Assembly: GCA_001599915.1 (NCBI GenBank)
Contig: BCIG01000009.1
Span: 496,001-560,000, forward strand
DNA length: 64,000 nucleotides
Origin: Symbiotaphrina buchneri
Lineage: Eukaryota > Ascomycota > Symbiotaphrinales > Symbiotaphrinaceae
Direction of reading: 5' to 3'
A program made the translations under genes and the position numbers. The first letter of the stretch is position 1; every line of letters begins with the position of its first letter. Below, piece by piece: positions 24,901 to 35,580 of the stretch. The notes below the pieces were generated by a model that saw nothing but the letters and a program-made list of their open reading frames with translations, was not told the origin of the DNA and searched no databases.

Positions 24901-25160
24901 CCAAGCTGAAGGTCAAGGCGATGGAGAAGCTTGAGGAGCAGATGCTCGAGGGGACGAAGGAGCTGTACCAGAAACTGTACGGCGGGAGTTGGAAGGAGAT
25001 GATGCAGCAGGACCTGAACCACCCGGAGGCGGTGCAAAAGGCGGAGGAGAAGAGGCGGGCCAGACTCGCGGAATTGGAAAGGAAAACGCGCCAGGCGCAT
25101 GTTGTCCCGCTCAGGAACGAAGGCGTGTTCTTGGACGATATCGATCCGCGGATTAACTGA
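21935..25160 (+). CDS. RSC1: RSC chromatin-remodelling complex subunit Rsc1/Rsc2 (two bromodomains, BAH)
   Basis: Nine exons, 907 aa; introns 22090-22194, 22298-22374, 22435-22485, 22555-22611, 23092-23143, 23273-23321, 23446-23498 and 24059-24116. A first bromodomain covers about residues 35-125 (NVPDYYDIVKEPMAL, then PHNAQVYNRP). An acidic Glu/Asp run and an AT-hook-like block (RVGRPPGS, KRGRPP) follow, then a second bromodomain (IKVPMALDVI, MFENAKAYNEDES). A BAH domain starts at GDWVHIQNPNDL and includes CWYYRPEQTVH. A Pro/Gln/His-rich linker leads to a charged C-terminal helix. This is the Rsc1/Rsc2 layout of a nuclear remodeller that slides and evicts nucleosomes. The 3' splice site before exon 7 is a NAGNAG tandem (acceptors at 23321 or 23324). 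Confidence 0.94.
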
Positions 25161-25491
25161 AAGGCGCTGCGGCATAGACAGGAGAGGGGTGACCATGCGG
25201 TCTTGGTAGACCCATTGTAGTAGTATCGGGTCTCTAAAGACTCGTGTCTTCATGTCTGAGCTTTATAAGCTAAATTTGCCTTGCTGCGACCATAGACTGT
25301 CTAATGAATACACTGTCTAATGTCTACCCCAATCCTCATGTTCTGTTCTACTAATACAGACGAGGAAACGGCGCCGAGAGATGGTGCCCCTCTATGATTG
25401 AACGCCGGAGCAAATGTGCAATACATGACGCCACACCCAGATGCTTTTAACTGCCCCATTTTCAGGGCCCCAAAGGTCGGCGGCCCAACCC
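25161..25491. other. convergent 3' ends (RSC1 and MFS transporter)
   Basis: Facing 3' UTRs of the two flanking genes. Nothing else is seen. Confidence 0.5.
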
Positions 25492-27132
25492 TCAAACGCG
25501 GGTGCGAGGGTTCCACCCTGCCAGGACCACCCGCGCCATCACAAAGGTGGTAGCACCACCGAGCATCATGACCCCGCAGAATATCTGCAGGCCCGTGTAG
25601 CCGCCATGCTGGTGGGATACGATGGCGCCGCCGATGGGACTACCGGTCAAGGCCGCCAGGGAGATGATGCCGAAGTTCGTCCCGTTCCTCACGCCAATCT
25701 GCCGCACGTCCGAGATCTGGGCGACCAGTGCTGGGATCAAGGACACAAAGGCCCCCGACGCGAACCCGTACAGAGCGGCGTAGACGATGATCGGCGCGTT
25801 GGAGCTCGAGGGCAGCCAAAGCGCCAGGGTTATGATGCCCGCAAAGTAACACATGATGATCATGACGTTGTAGCGTCCTATACGGTCGCCCAGAAAGCCT
25901 GGAAGGATACGCCCAAAGACACTAAGCGGTCAGCAAGTTTTGACAGACAGGTCTAGTGTGAGCAGACAACGGCGTACCTAGCAGCATTTAAGATGGGAAT
26001 GAGGTAGTTGGCTAGGTCGACGGACATGCCGGATTTAGTTCCTTGCAGGATTAGGTAGGTGAAGGGCAAGAACATGCCGAAAAAGAAGAGAAAGCTGCTG
26101 ATGACCGTCAGAAGATAAGGGAGCTCGCGCAACGGGGTGATAAACTCCATGACCACGACCGGTTTCTTATGCGGCGGCAGGCGCGACTTCACAGTCACGT
26201 TGGCGATGACAAGCAAGCCCAGTATGAGAAATGCACCGCTTCTCATGGCCCACCCGAACCCGACCTGCCGAACCAGCCGTTCGATCATGATTGGGAAGAT
26301 GACACCACCCAGACTTGACCCGCTAGCCATGACGCCGAACGCAAAAGCTCTTCTCCGGAAGAACCACGTGCCCACGGAACTCATTGCTACAAATATGGTC
26401 AGAAAAAACTCGACAACGAGGCCTGATGAGAAGGCTTACCCGCATAGAATACGCAGCTAGCTCCGAAGGGACTGCAGATGCCTTGTGAAAGGACGAACTG
26501 GTAGTATTCTTTGGAAAGCGAGGCCATCATCAGGCCGAAGACGTGGAAGAAGGTGCCGACCAGGAGGACATATCGAGGTCCGTAATTGTCGAGGATCTTG
26601 CCGACAAAGGGGCCCTGGGAGAGTCCGTATCAGTTTCATGATGGGGCGACAGAACTGAAGAGCACTTACCCCGAAGAACATCATGAATGTTTCCAGAGAA
26701 GGCACCCAAGCGACGGTGCTGGGGGAGTAATTGGCCAGTTGGTTGTTTTCATAGTAGTCCTGGAACACGCCAATACCTATAGAATTTCACGCGTTAGGAC
26801 ACATTGCTTCACAGATGCGTGCATGCACGCGTCTCTCAGGTAGGAGCAAACCCACAATTGATCCAACCGAAGCTGCAGAAAAGACAACAGAATGCGCCCA
26901 GGACGACAGACCAGGCTTCCAGGCCGCCATCTGGGAAAGATTTGGGATCAATGGCCGTGGGGACAGGTGTCTTCTCCTCGAGGGCCTCGTCGATATCCGC
27001 CTCGGGCTGCCGTTCAGTCTCGGGCATGATGTTTGCCTCAGTGTTGGAGGTGACTGGGTCGAGCATGTGCAAATTAGGCTCGTTTGAAGCCATGTCGGCG
27101 GAGGCTGATGGCAGGGTATGGCCAGCAGTCAT
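25492..27132 (-). CDS. MFS transporter, monocarboxylate-transporter-like
   Basis: Five exons (introns 26777-26855, 26615-26669, 26387-26439, 25922-25977) encode 465 aa. After a soluble N-terminus of about 65 residues rich in Glu and Pro come hydrophobic helices in the 12-span MFS pattern. Family strings include [15 protein letters not shown] (the PDGGxGW entry motif of the MCT group), [30 protein letters not shown] (the A-like loop) and [12 protein letters not shown]. This group contains riboflavin and monocarboxylate carriers in fungi, but the substrate cannot be predicted. ATGs at 27276, 27132 and 27093 are in frame; I chose the middle one. Its neighbours give no metabolic clue. Confidence 0.85.
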
Positions 27133-27961
27133 CCTTTCTTTAGGGATCTTCCTCTTCGAGATATGATGCGGAAAGGGTTCGAGAGGGCGCAGGGAGGAGA
27201 GGAGAGCGGCAGACCTCTTTGAAAGGCTAGTATTTATCCCATTGCATCCTTTCGCTGCGCACGACGGCTTTAACATTGGGAATAAACCCCGTCAAGGCCG
27301 AAGGCGCGAGGGGCCAAGATGCAACGCTACACTAGGCTTGCGCTAGTTCCATACCTTAAATTCCATCTGGGGACTCGGAAATAAAGACGTACAGCAGAAA
27401 GCAAACGTTGGAGGGATGCAAGCCCATTACGCGACATGCATTTACTACGTTCAGGTGACGGGCACTTCGGCCTTGACTGGAGCCGAGCGACCGATCAAGG
27501 AAAACTCCAAGGGTTCAGGGGGGAAAGTTCAGAAAAGGAGCACTCCGTTGTACAGTATTTCGTTCATCATGAACACTTTTCGTTTTGTTATGCACACCCT
27601 CCCTGCCTTAGGTAAGGGATGTAGGCTACCTTGACCTTACACAGAACAGAAGCCCCAAGCACCGGCGAATAGAACGATCCCTCGGTGGCTCACTGCGCCC
27701 CGCCCTCCACAGCTGCATTGACAGAGCCCAGCACCGAAGCCAAGCCCTAATCCATCTAGATAGACTGAAGCGATGCGTTTCTTGCCGTAACAACTGACAA
27801 CATCCGGATGCGCAGAAGTGAGAAAAGCCCAGACGCCAAAATGCTCAATCATAATCGGCAGCAGGCCCAATCAAGAAGGGCTGCTCCATGTCCGTCCTTT
27901 ATCCCTCCTATATGTCGATACATCTGCCATCACCAGACCACTTTGCCACGAGAGGTCTCGT
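27133..27961. other. MFS-eIF3e intergenic region
   Basis: 829 bases: promoter of the transporter gene on the left and 3' UTR of eIF3e on the right. No recognisable gene, repeat or RNA is seen. Confidence 0.5.
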
Positions 27962-29422
27962 CTAGCTACTCACAGCCGCCGACAAGATCCCAGAGCGGAA
28001 GTGAAGACCCTTGGTGCGCTCGATAACCTGCTGATGGATCGAATTGACGGGGGTAGCCAGGATCACCACTCCCTCTTGGTAATCAATCTTGGCATCCACC
28101 CGAGTGTCGCGGATAAGGTTGACGATCCACTTCTCTCCTTCATCCTGGCTCAGTCCCAAGCGCATCGACAAGTCCCTACGACCGTAAGTATTGCGGCATT
28201 GCAGTAAGCTGCCAAAGGTCAGACTTACTTGATATTGATCCTCTGGTGGATCTTGCAGTAGGATTCCGAAATCAGATGCCTGGCGGAATCGACGAAAGCC
28301 TCGGAAGCAGCCACCAAGAAGAAATCGCTCCGGAGCACCTCTTCGGCCTCTCCCAATTTCTTCTGTGCCTCTTCAAAGTCGAAATCAATGTAGAGTGCTT
28401 TGATGAAGTCGGTGACAGGGTCACCATATTCGTAGCCCTCTTGCTTGACAATCCGGACAAGATCCTTCAACTGTTTCTGGTACTGGCCCGTGTTTCGGCT
28501 CCGGCTACGATTGGTGATGACAGCTGCAGCCAAATAACGAAGAATCCAGGGACAGCTGGTCTGAATGGTGTTGATGTAAGCGGGGGAAAAGAACAGATCG
28601 ATGATCGTGTCACGGGCAGGCTCATGGTTAAACAAGGGGAACAGCGCCCAGTGGATGAGCCACGTGCGATTTTTCAGCTGCGCCAATGGGTTGTTGAAAA
28701 GCTTCGTGTCTATGAGCTCCTTGACGCGCTGGACTTCCTCCATCGCACTCTCCCAGTTGGTGCCAAGGATCTCCGACGCCAACTTGCCCCAAGTGGCCGA
28801 TGCCACTTTGTCGTTGTCCGTTGACTGTGACTATTAGAATCAACCCGCATTTGAGCTAAGACATGTGACTTACAAGCACGCGGAACTGATATAGCAGCTC
28901 AGCAGCAACATCGTAACTGCCGCAACTATACTGATACCTTCCGTAGTCGTACAAGGCATTGACCATGTCCATGGTCACTCCGTGCTGTTCTTCCAGATAC
29001 CGCAAGTTTGCCAACTTATCACTCCTCAAACTCGCGACGACCTCCTGATCTGCAAGTAGCTCAGTGATCTTGCTTGTTTCGTCCACATACTGCTGCAGGC
29101 GATGGAGGACCTCCTCCCTCCGCTTTGTGAATTCTTCCGGCACATCCTCGGTCTTGTGTATCTGCTTCCAGAGATCTGCTACATAATCGGTCATATTGGT
29201 CTGCTTGAGCAACTCGTACTTGCTCTTCAGTATGTCCTCGGGCGATTCCAGTTCCTGGCTCGCGGCGAACTCCAGGAGAGGAAACACTAAGTGGCGGTCG
29301 AAGTAGGGGATCATCTTGGGAAGTAGGTCGTACTCTCTGGCGACATCTGGAGATGCAGGCTGCACGTCGCCCGTCGAGCCGTTGACAAGCGCTTCGGCTG
29401 AGGTGGGCTTGTTGTCCGTCAT
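27962..29422 (-). CDS. INT6: translation initiation factor eIF3 subunit e (Int6)
   Basis: PCI-domain subunit of the eIF3 scaffold that brings mRNA and initiator tRNA to the 40S ribosome. Three exons (introns 28831-28873 and 28176-28228) give 454 aa, the usual length. Conserved strings are [22 protein letters not shown] near the start, [43 protein letters not shown] and, in the PCI winged helix, [23 protein letters not shown]. The first intron is only 43 nt, near the lower limit in filamentous ascomycetes. It faces mL49 across a 311-base divergent promoter. Confidence 0.96.
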
Positions 29423-29733
29423 CGTAGCAAGGATGAGCTTCTCAGCTTCCGGTCACGAGGATAGGCAGCTGGAGATACTCGCGGGGTGACTGTAGGCACG
29501 GCGGATTTGATGATTGAACGTCGGAGCCGGCTTTCTTCTTTCTCTTCGAAGTTGCTTGTGTGGGCGCCCAGATTTCGCGACGCTAGTCTCGACTTAGGTT
29601 AAGCGGACATTGGCCTCTAGCGCTGTTCCCTGATTGGCGGGAGCGCAGGGGTGCAGGCTTGCAAGAGGCATCTCAGGGTATTCGTACAGGTACTTTAGAA
29701 AACGCCTTGAATTCACTCCTTGAGCCCGACAAG
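29423..29733. other. divergent eIF3e-mL49 promoter
   Basis: Compact shared upstream region of a cytosolic and a mitochondrial translation gene. GTATTCGTAC lies at 29679, about 50 bases before the mL49 start, followed at once by AGGTAC. Confidence 0.55.
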
Positions 29734-30272
29734 ATGCCATCCTATCAGCTTCATCTGCCATTTCTGTGGCCTTCGGCCTTGCTTCGCGCGGGTGGCGTGC
29801 GAACGGCGATAATACGCCCGTCCGTCGCCCAGCTACACCAGCAAGGTACGTTCATCTTACAATGCATTTCGCACGCTGAGTTTTGGCTGATCAAATAGTG
29901 TCAACAGCTGTGCACCCCCCTCTTGAGTCTGTCGCCGACCCATCTTCCCCCCGGCCAGCGTACTTTGTTGGCCGCACTCCCTCCAAGCAGCTCCCTGTAT
30001 ACCACTTGGCCAAGCGGGGCGGTAATCTCCATCAGACGCTACTGAAAAAGATCCATGGGGATATCAAAGAACTACGAAATCAACTGCAGCGTACACTGAG
30101 CCTGAAAGAGGCGGATATCACCATAAATCACTTAACGAGGCACATTATAATCAAGGTATGCTTCAAAGCATAGCTTGAATATCAGCGTTGGTAGTTTGCT
30201 GACTAGGCTGTCACGCGTTAGGGATGGAGAAAACCCGAGGTCACAAAATTTCTTGAGGAGCGGCGTTTTTGA
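29734..30272 (+). CDS. IMG2: mitochondrial large-subunit ribosomal protein mL49 (Img2)
   Basis: Three exons (introns 29846-29898 and 30156-30221) encode 139 aa. The N-terminal 40 residues are Arg-bearing and non-acidic, as in a mitochondrial presequence. The mL49 signature follows: YFVGRTPSKQLPVYHLAKRGGN, then ITINHLTRHIIIKGWRKPEV and the closing stretch KFLEERRF. The last exon has only 17 codons. Yeast Img2 is required for mitochondrial genome integrity and translation. Confidence 0.94.
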
Positions 30273-30594
30273 CAGTATCATGGCTAGGCTATTGTGAAAG
30301 GATCCTCCAGGCTCAGTCAGGTCGCTGTGGTACAGAGACCGGCGATACGCTGACAATCCATGTTTCTTGACACCCCGTTCAACTGATGGCCAACAAACAA
30401 CAGCCCAGAATCTGACGGGTGTCACGGTGTCTCATTGCAGTACGGGGAAATTTAGGAATGGATTCACGCAGCCGACGTATTAGATAGGCTACTTTTGCTG
30501 CTATGAAAATCAAGAGAAAAAAAGACCACCCCCTAGATCCCAACTCCAGCTCGTCCGTTGTTCAAGGTATCTATTTCCGTGCCCAAACTAACGC
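30273..30594. other. convergent mL49-SWI1 spacer
   Basis: 322 bases of facing 3' UTRs. Nothing else is seen. Confidence 0.5.
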
Positions 30595-33500
30595 CTATAA
30601 TTTTAAGCCGGCATATGCACACAACTGCCGGACAACAATGCTGTCAATGTGCGCTGTGAGAAGCGCGCCAAGTAGGTTTTCCATCTTCGGAAAGATGTTT
30701 GAAGGCATTAACTTCGACGACGGCCAGTCTTGGCTCTGAGCTCTCTCGGCGAGCCGACGAAGAACTGAAATGCCGCGATGAGTGATCATGTGATAAGACT
30801 GCACGTCTTGATCATTGGCTCTCATGCCTGACGATTGGCGTTGTGGTGGAATGGACCGTTCGGCACCGAGCAGACACACCAGACGGAGTAGACCAGCAGC
30901 GAACCCATCTTCTGAAGATAACCAGAGATGGGCAAGCTCATTCTCCGAAGCTGGTATGATATTGGCAAGAATTTCAGCTGCCAGCAGCCCCTGGATGAGA
31001 TAGGGTTTGCGTGCGTCGACTGTAGCCATCAATGTACCAACTCTGGGATTATCTGGAAGAGGACATATCGCTAGGGCGAAAGTCCGCGTCAGGAGGTCGA
31101 AAGATGAGGTGGAGGTTGCATCGGCGACAAAAATCGATTTGTAAAGAACCCGATTTGGCTCATCCCGTGCCAGGAGTTTAGCCAAGCTATCAACTGCTGG
31201 GGGCAAGTAACGATGTATTGAAGGCTGGTAGGGGGCGAACATGAGCTTCGACTCGCCAGTAATAGACGGTGCAGGCAGGGGTGCGAATGCCAGAAGAAAG
31301 TGTAATAAGCAGAGAGCTTCCTCTTTGCTCGGTAGCTCGATTGCTTGGGACAGATTCGACAAATAGATTATGATGTCTTTCATGAAGTCGAGCGTGTTGG
31401 TGTAGGATCGCAGGAGCATGTTCCTCGTGCCAAGGTATCTGATGACAGCGGCCAGAAATTTGACCACCGCCGGGTCAGTCAATAAGGCGTGATTCATTTC
31501 GTAGAAGGACAGGTTACGGAGTATCGTAGTGATGCAGATGACCCGATCCACAGCGCGATCGAGCTCATATTCCAGTGTCCCGACGGCCGGGACATCTTGC
31601 AACATATGACCTTCGGATCGACAACCTCTCACTACATCTTCGTAGGAGGAGATGAGCAATTCGTCTGAGACTTCAGTGGCATTCTCCGCGAGAAGTTCCA
31701 GTTGATCTTCGGCGCAATCAATCAACGTCTCAACAAGATCTTCACAACTCTCCAGAGACAACTGAAACCTCGGTTCGACAGAAAGAGTCGCGAGGGTGTC
31801 CAGAGCAAGGCGGACCTCTGCATGAATCCCTGATCTAAGACTCATGGTGAGTGCATGGATATCGATGACCCCCATCTCCAGAAATTCCGGTATGTTGGGC
31901 TTTAGATGCGCCAGCTCCGTCCCTATGTTACCCACGATTTTCATGTTTAAACCGGCGTACGTATCCAATGACCTGACCTTCGGATGGAATACACTGTCGA
32001 CCTCAGCCCCTTCTGCACTTGCCGCTGGTATACCGTCCTGCGTAGCTTGGATTGGTGGTCCAGATCTGAAGCCTTCTGGTTTGATTCCTGCCGGATCTGA
32101 CAAACCAAATGCGCCTGTTTGTTGAGAACCGGGAGAGGGTGCATCCTGACGATGCGGTGCGTCCGACTGATTAGGCAAATAAGATGCCTGCTGCCTATCG
32201 CGACTCTCTGCTGGTCCAAGGTTCTGATTCTGCTGGGGCGCCATAAAACCGTTGGGTGATGGTTGGCTGATCGCGGGATTCTCGACAGGGTTTGTGTGCC
32301 TCGATGGAGTCATTTGCTGCTGCTGTGATTGCTGCATGAACTGCTGTAGTTGCCCTTCGCCACTTTGTGAGTTTCCTTGCTTCGTTGGAGATATCTGTGG
32401 CTGTAGAGCCACTGAACCGGCAGGATTTTGTTGGAAGTGTTGGTGGTTGCCCCCTGTTTTTTGACGTTGTTGCATTTGCCACCAAAAAGCTTCATATGCA
32501 GACAAGTTTCTCTCGAAATGTTCCTGCAGTTCTTGCGGGGCTTGGGGGTATTGCACAGGAGAGAACTGAAGAGTCGTCGCAATACTAGGCCAGCTGGCAT
32601 TCTTCGTCACCATCTTGGATCCTCCAAGCCTCAAGACAGCGGCGTACAACTGTGCAAGATTTAAAGGCCTATCCCCAATCATTGGATTGGTATTGAGAGG
32701 TAGTCCACGCTGATGCATGAACTGCACCAAGGTCTTCATGAATTGTTCCGGATTATTTAGCTTTTGTGGTGCTTTGTCGGTCCTTCCAGGTTGAAAGTTA
32801 GGGTGGCCCGGTTGACCTGGTACGCCCGACAAAGAGCCACTCTGTTGGCGGGTGTGCCCAAAGTTGCCAGTCTGCATCTGTTGTTGCTGCTGTTGCAAGC
32901 GCATCTGATACAATCTTTGCGCATTTTGCTGTTGATGCTGCAGATTCTGGGATAGTTGAACATGGGGGGCTGCGAGGCCCGGTTGGGAACCAGCCGACGT
33001 CATGCCACCAGTCGGGCTCAAGAATTGCTGATTATAACCTGAGCTATAGGGAATGCCTTGTCCGAAGGCAGCCGCGTTTGTATGCGGTGTTTGGACGCGA
33101 CCACTGTGTTCTGGTTGACCTGGTGACATTTGCGCTCCAAACTGTTGCGCAGCAGGTGAGTAGGGACCAGGTGATGCGGTCTGTACCCGCTGCGGTGTGG
33201 CCTGTGGCCGGAACTGTTGGCTCTGCATGACGGGAGAAGGACTTGCATTCGCGGATGAGACTTGCTGCAGGTGTTGGTAAGGAGTTGGGACTGAGAAGCC
33301 AGGGGTAGCCCTCTGATTGCCTTGGAAGTTGGGGTACGGCGGTTGTTGTGGCGTCTGAGAACGTGACGCCGGAAGGAGCCCAGCGGCCTGTCTCGGGGAC
33401 GCGCCAAGGCTGTCTTCTCGCGGTCGTGCTCTCTTAGATGGGACTACCGGATTGACCTGGTAAGCTGGGTTGTGGAAAGCCGGCGAGGCGTTGCGCTGGA

Positions 33501-33678
33501 TGCCGTTCTGCATGCGCGGTTGCAATGCCGAGTTCTGAAATTGCCCCAGATCGTAAGCGTTGGGATTCTGTAAATACGGCATGGATGGATCGAGCAGAGC
33601 CATCGTCGCATTGGGATCTTGAAGGCTATTGAAGGCACCATTTGTGTTTTGAAAACCAGGCCCATCTTGGAAAGCCAT
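30595..33678 (-). CDS. SWI1: SWI/SNF chromatin-remodelling subunit Swi1 (ARID protein)
   Basis: Intronless, 1,027 aa from MAFQDGPGF; an upstream in-frame ATG at 33915 would add a segment without family character. Residues 1-300 are disordered and Gln/Pro/Asn-rich, with a Q7 run. An ARID domain covers about 308-405 (EQFMKTLVQFMHQRGLPL, LYAAVLRLGGSKMV, FERNLSAYEAFWW). A second Gln-rich linker leads to a conserved helical C-terminal half, ending about residue 1,020, that should dock into SWI/SNF. Role: DNA-binding accessory subunit of the SWI/SNF remodeller. Yeast Swi1 is prion-forming, and the Gln/Asn-rich N-terminus here has similar composition; whether it behaves so is unknown. Confidence 0.93.
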   Translation of the reverse strand: MAFQDGPGFQNTNGAFNSLQDPNATMALLDPSMPYLQNPNAYDLGQFQNSALQPRMQNGIQRNASPAFHNPAYQVNPVVPSKRARPREDSLGASPRQAAGLLPASRSQTPQQPPYPNFQGNQRATPGFSVPTPYQHLQQVSSANASPSPVMQSQQFRPQATPQRVQTASPGPYSPAAQQFGAQMSPGQPEHSGRVQTPHTNAAAFGQGIPYSSGYNQQFLSPTGGMTSAGSQPGLAAPHVQLSQNLQHQQQNAQRLYQMRLQQQQQQMQTGNFGHTRQQSGSLSGVPGQPGHPNFQPGRTDKAPQKLNNPEQFMKTLVQFMHQRGLPLNTNPMIGDRPLNLAQLYAAVLRLGGSKMVTKNASWPSIATTLQFSPVQYPQAPQELQEHFERNLSAYEAFWWQMQQRQKTGGNHQHFQQNPAGSVALQPQISPTKQGNSQSGEGQLQQFMQQSQQQQMTPSRHTNPVENPAISQPSPNGFMAPQQNQNLGPAESRDRQQASYLPNQSDAPHRQDAPSPGSQQTGAFGLSDPAGIKPEGFRSGPPIQATQDGIPAASAEGAEVDSVFHPKVRSLDTYAGLNMKIVGNIGTELAHLKPNIPEFLEMGVIDIHALTMSLRSGIHAEVRLALDTLATLSVEPRFQLSLESCEDLVETLIDCAEDQLELLAENATEVSDELLISSYEDVVRGCRSEGHMLQDVPAVGTLEYELDRAVDRVICITTILRNLSFYEMNHALLTDPAVVKFLAAVIRYLGTRNMLLRSYTNTLDFMKDIIIYLSNLSQAIELPSKEEALCLLHFLLAFAPLPAPSITGESKLMFAPYQPSIHRYLPPAVDSLAKLLARDEPNRVLYKSIFVADATSTSSFDLLTRTFALAICPLPDNPRVGTLMATVDARKPYLIQGLLAAEILANIIPASENELAHLWLSSEDGFAAGLLRLVCLLGAERSIPPQRQSSGMRANDQDVQSYHMITHRGISVLRRLAERAQSQDWPSSKLMPSNIFPKMENLLGALLTAHIDSIVVRQLCAYAGLKL

Positions 33679-34047
33679 TGGAAGAAGCGGCTGTGCTTGC
33701 TTCGTGCTTGCTTCACAGGACCGAGCCAGCAGTTGAGAGCATCGATCGAATCGCTCGAGGCAGCCGCGTGCAGTAAGGAAGGTACGGTAGGCTGACTGAG
33801 CATCAGTCACGTGATCGTGTTGCTGGCCAGTTGCTTTTCGCGATACGTTAGCGTCAGGTACCTCTGGGAGTCTTGGCTCGTTGGTGAGGTAAGGTAAGGT
33901 AAGGTAAGCTCTCAACCTACAGGCGCGGACGGACCATCTCTCTCTGAACGGGTGAACCGAACTTCACGAAGCACAAGCATCACCTCCCAATACTGAAATA
34001 AGCTCTGCTTTTCATCAAAACCATCACCTAGACAACGTACGGTAATC
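33679..34047. other. divergent SWI1-RPT3 promoter region
   Basis: Shared upstream region with a GGTAA pentanucleotide array near 33888. I did not find the GGTGGCAAA element used by Rpn4 in yeast proteasome promoters. Confidence 0.5.
33888..33907 (+). repeat. GGTAA pentanucleotide array (four copies)
   Basis: Four perfect tandem GGTAA units lie about 210 bases upstream of the SWI1 start and 140 upstream of RPT3. The same word recurs at several other intergenic sites in the window. Confidence 0.85.
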
Positions 34048-35580
34048 ATGGGCGACGTCGCTGTTGAGAACCCCTTGAATCAAGTGGCACCGCACAAGAA
34101 ACAGCTATCATCCTCTATCCCCAATATTGATTCCTTGGACGGCTTGACCGTGGAAGGCGGTGATGAATACTCTACGCTGAAGAAACTCCAAAGACACCTT
34201 GAGTAGGCTCTCCGAGCACGCACTCTTCACTGGCCAACCTAACAAGCGACAGATATATACGCCTCCAAGAAGAGTACATCAAGGATGAGCAACGGTACGC
34301 CAAACGCCCTTGCTAGAAGTGGATGAGGTTGCTAAACGAGTCCAGGAGTCTGAAGAGGGAGCTAGTACGAGCACAAGAAGAGATCAAACGCATACAAAGC
34401 GTACCTTTGGTGATAGGCCAGTTCATGGAGGCGATCGATCAAAAGTGTGTTGTTGATAGACAGGTCTTTGGGCTGCGTACACACTGACATGGATCCAGCA
34501 CGGGCATAGTACAATCCTCAACAGGCTCGAATTATGTCGTACGCATTCTTTCTACACTCGACCGAGAGAAGCTGAAGCCGTCATCGTCCGTTGCCCTTCA
34601 TCGCCACTCCAACGCTCTTGTGGACATCCTTCCTCCCGAGGCCGACTCGTCTATTGCTATGCTTGGAGCTCATGAAAAACCAGATGTCACCTACGCTGAT
34701 GTCGGCGGGCTAGATATGCAGAAGCAGGAGATCAGAGAAGCTGTAGAGTTGCCACTGACTCATTTCGATCTGTATAAACAGATTGGTCTGTCTCCGTCCT
34801 TGTTATGAGGCCCTGCTCTTACTAGATGCTTATATATCACAGGGATCGACCCCCCTCGTGGTGTGCTACTCTACGGACCGCCCGGTACAGGCAAGACCAT
34901 GCTCGTGAAGGCAGTCGCGAATAGTACTACGGCCAGTTTCATTCGTGTGGTTGGGTCGGAGTTTGTCCAAAAGTATCTGGGTGAAGGGCCTCGTATGGTA
35001 CGAGACGTCTTCAGAATGGCCCGCGAGAACTCCCCGGCTATCATCTTTATAGATGAGATCGATGCGATCGCAACGAAACGTTTCGATGCTCAGACGGGAG
35101 CAGACCGAGAGGTGCAGCGTATCCTCCTGGAACTCCTAAATCAAATGGATGGCTTCGATCAAACGAGCAACGTCAAAGTGATCATGGCGACAAATCGGGC
35201 GGACACCTTAGACCCTGCTTTATTACGGCCTGGACGCCTTGACAGAAAGATAGAATTTCCATCATTGAGGGACAGGAGGGAGAGACGCCTTATCTTCTCG
35301 ACGATTGCATCCAAGATGTCGTTGTCCCCTGAGGTAGATCTGGACTCTCTGATTATCCGCAATGACCCTCTGTCCGGAGCTGTCATTGCTGCAATCATGC
35401 AGGAGGCGGGCCTCAGAGCAGTCCGCAAGAATCGGTACAATATTATCCAGTCAGACTTGGAGGATGCCTATTCAAGTCAAGTCAAGGGGGCACAGGAAGC
35501 GGATAAGTACGGTCTCCATCAGGCATTTCCACTACAAAGGCTGACAGGCATGCCCTTACAGGTTCGATTTCTACCGTTGA
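34048..35580 (+). CDS. RPT3: 26S proteasome regulatory ATPase Rpt3
   Basis: AAA+ subunit of the 19S base ring that unfolds substrates and opens the 20S gate. Six exons (introns 34203-34252, 34295-34345, 34445-34498, 34786-34842, 35507-35561) encode 421 aa. An N-terminal coiled coil ([21 protein letters not shown]) and OB fold precede the ATPase domain: [21 protein letters not shown], Walker A GPPGTGKT, Walker [11 protein letters not shown], and arginine fingers near [14 protein letters not shown]. The last exon is only 19 nt and supplies the end FDFYR, the hydrophobic-Tyr-X motif that inserts into 20S pockets (yeast ends FDFYK). Confidence 0.96.
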
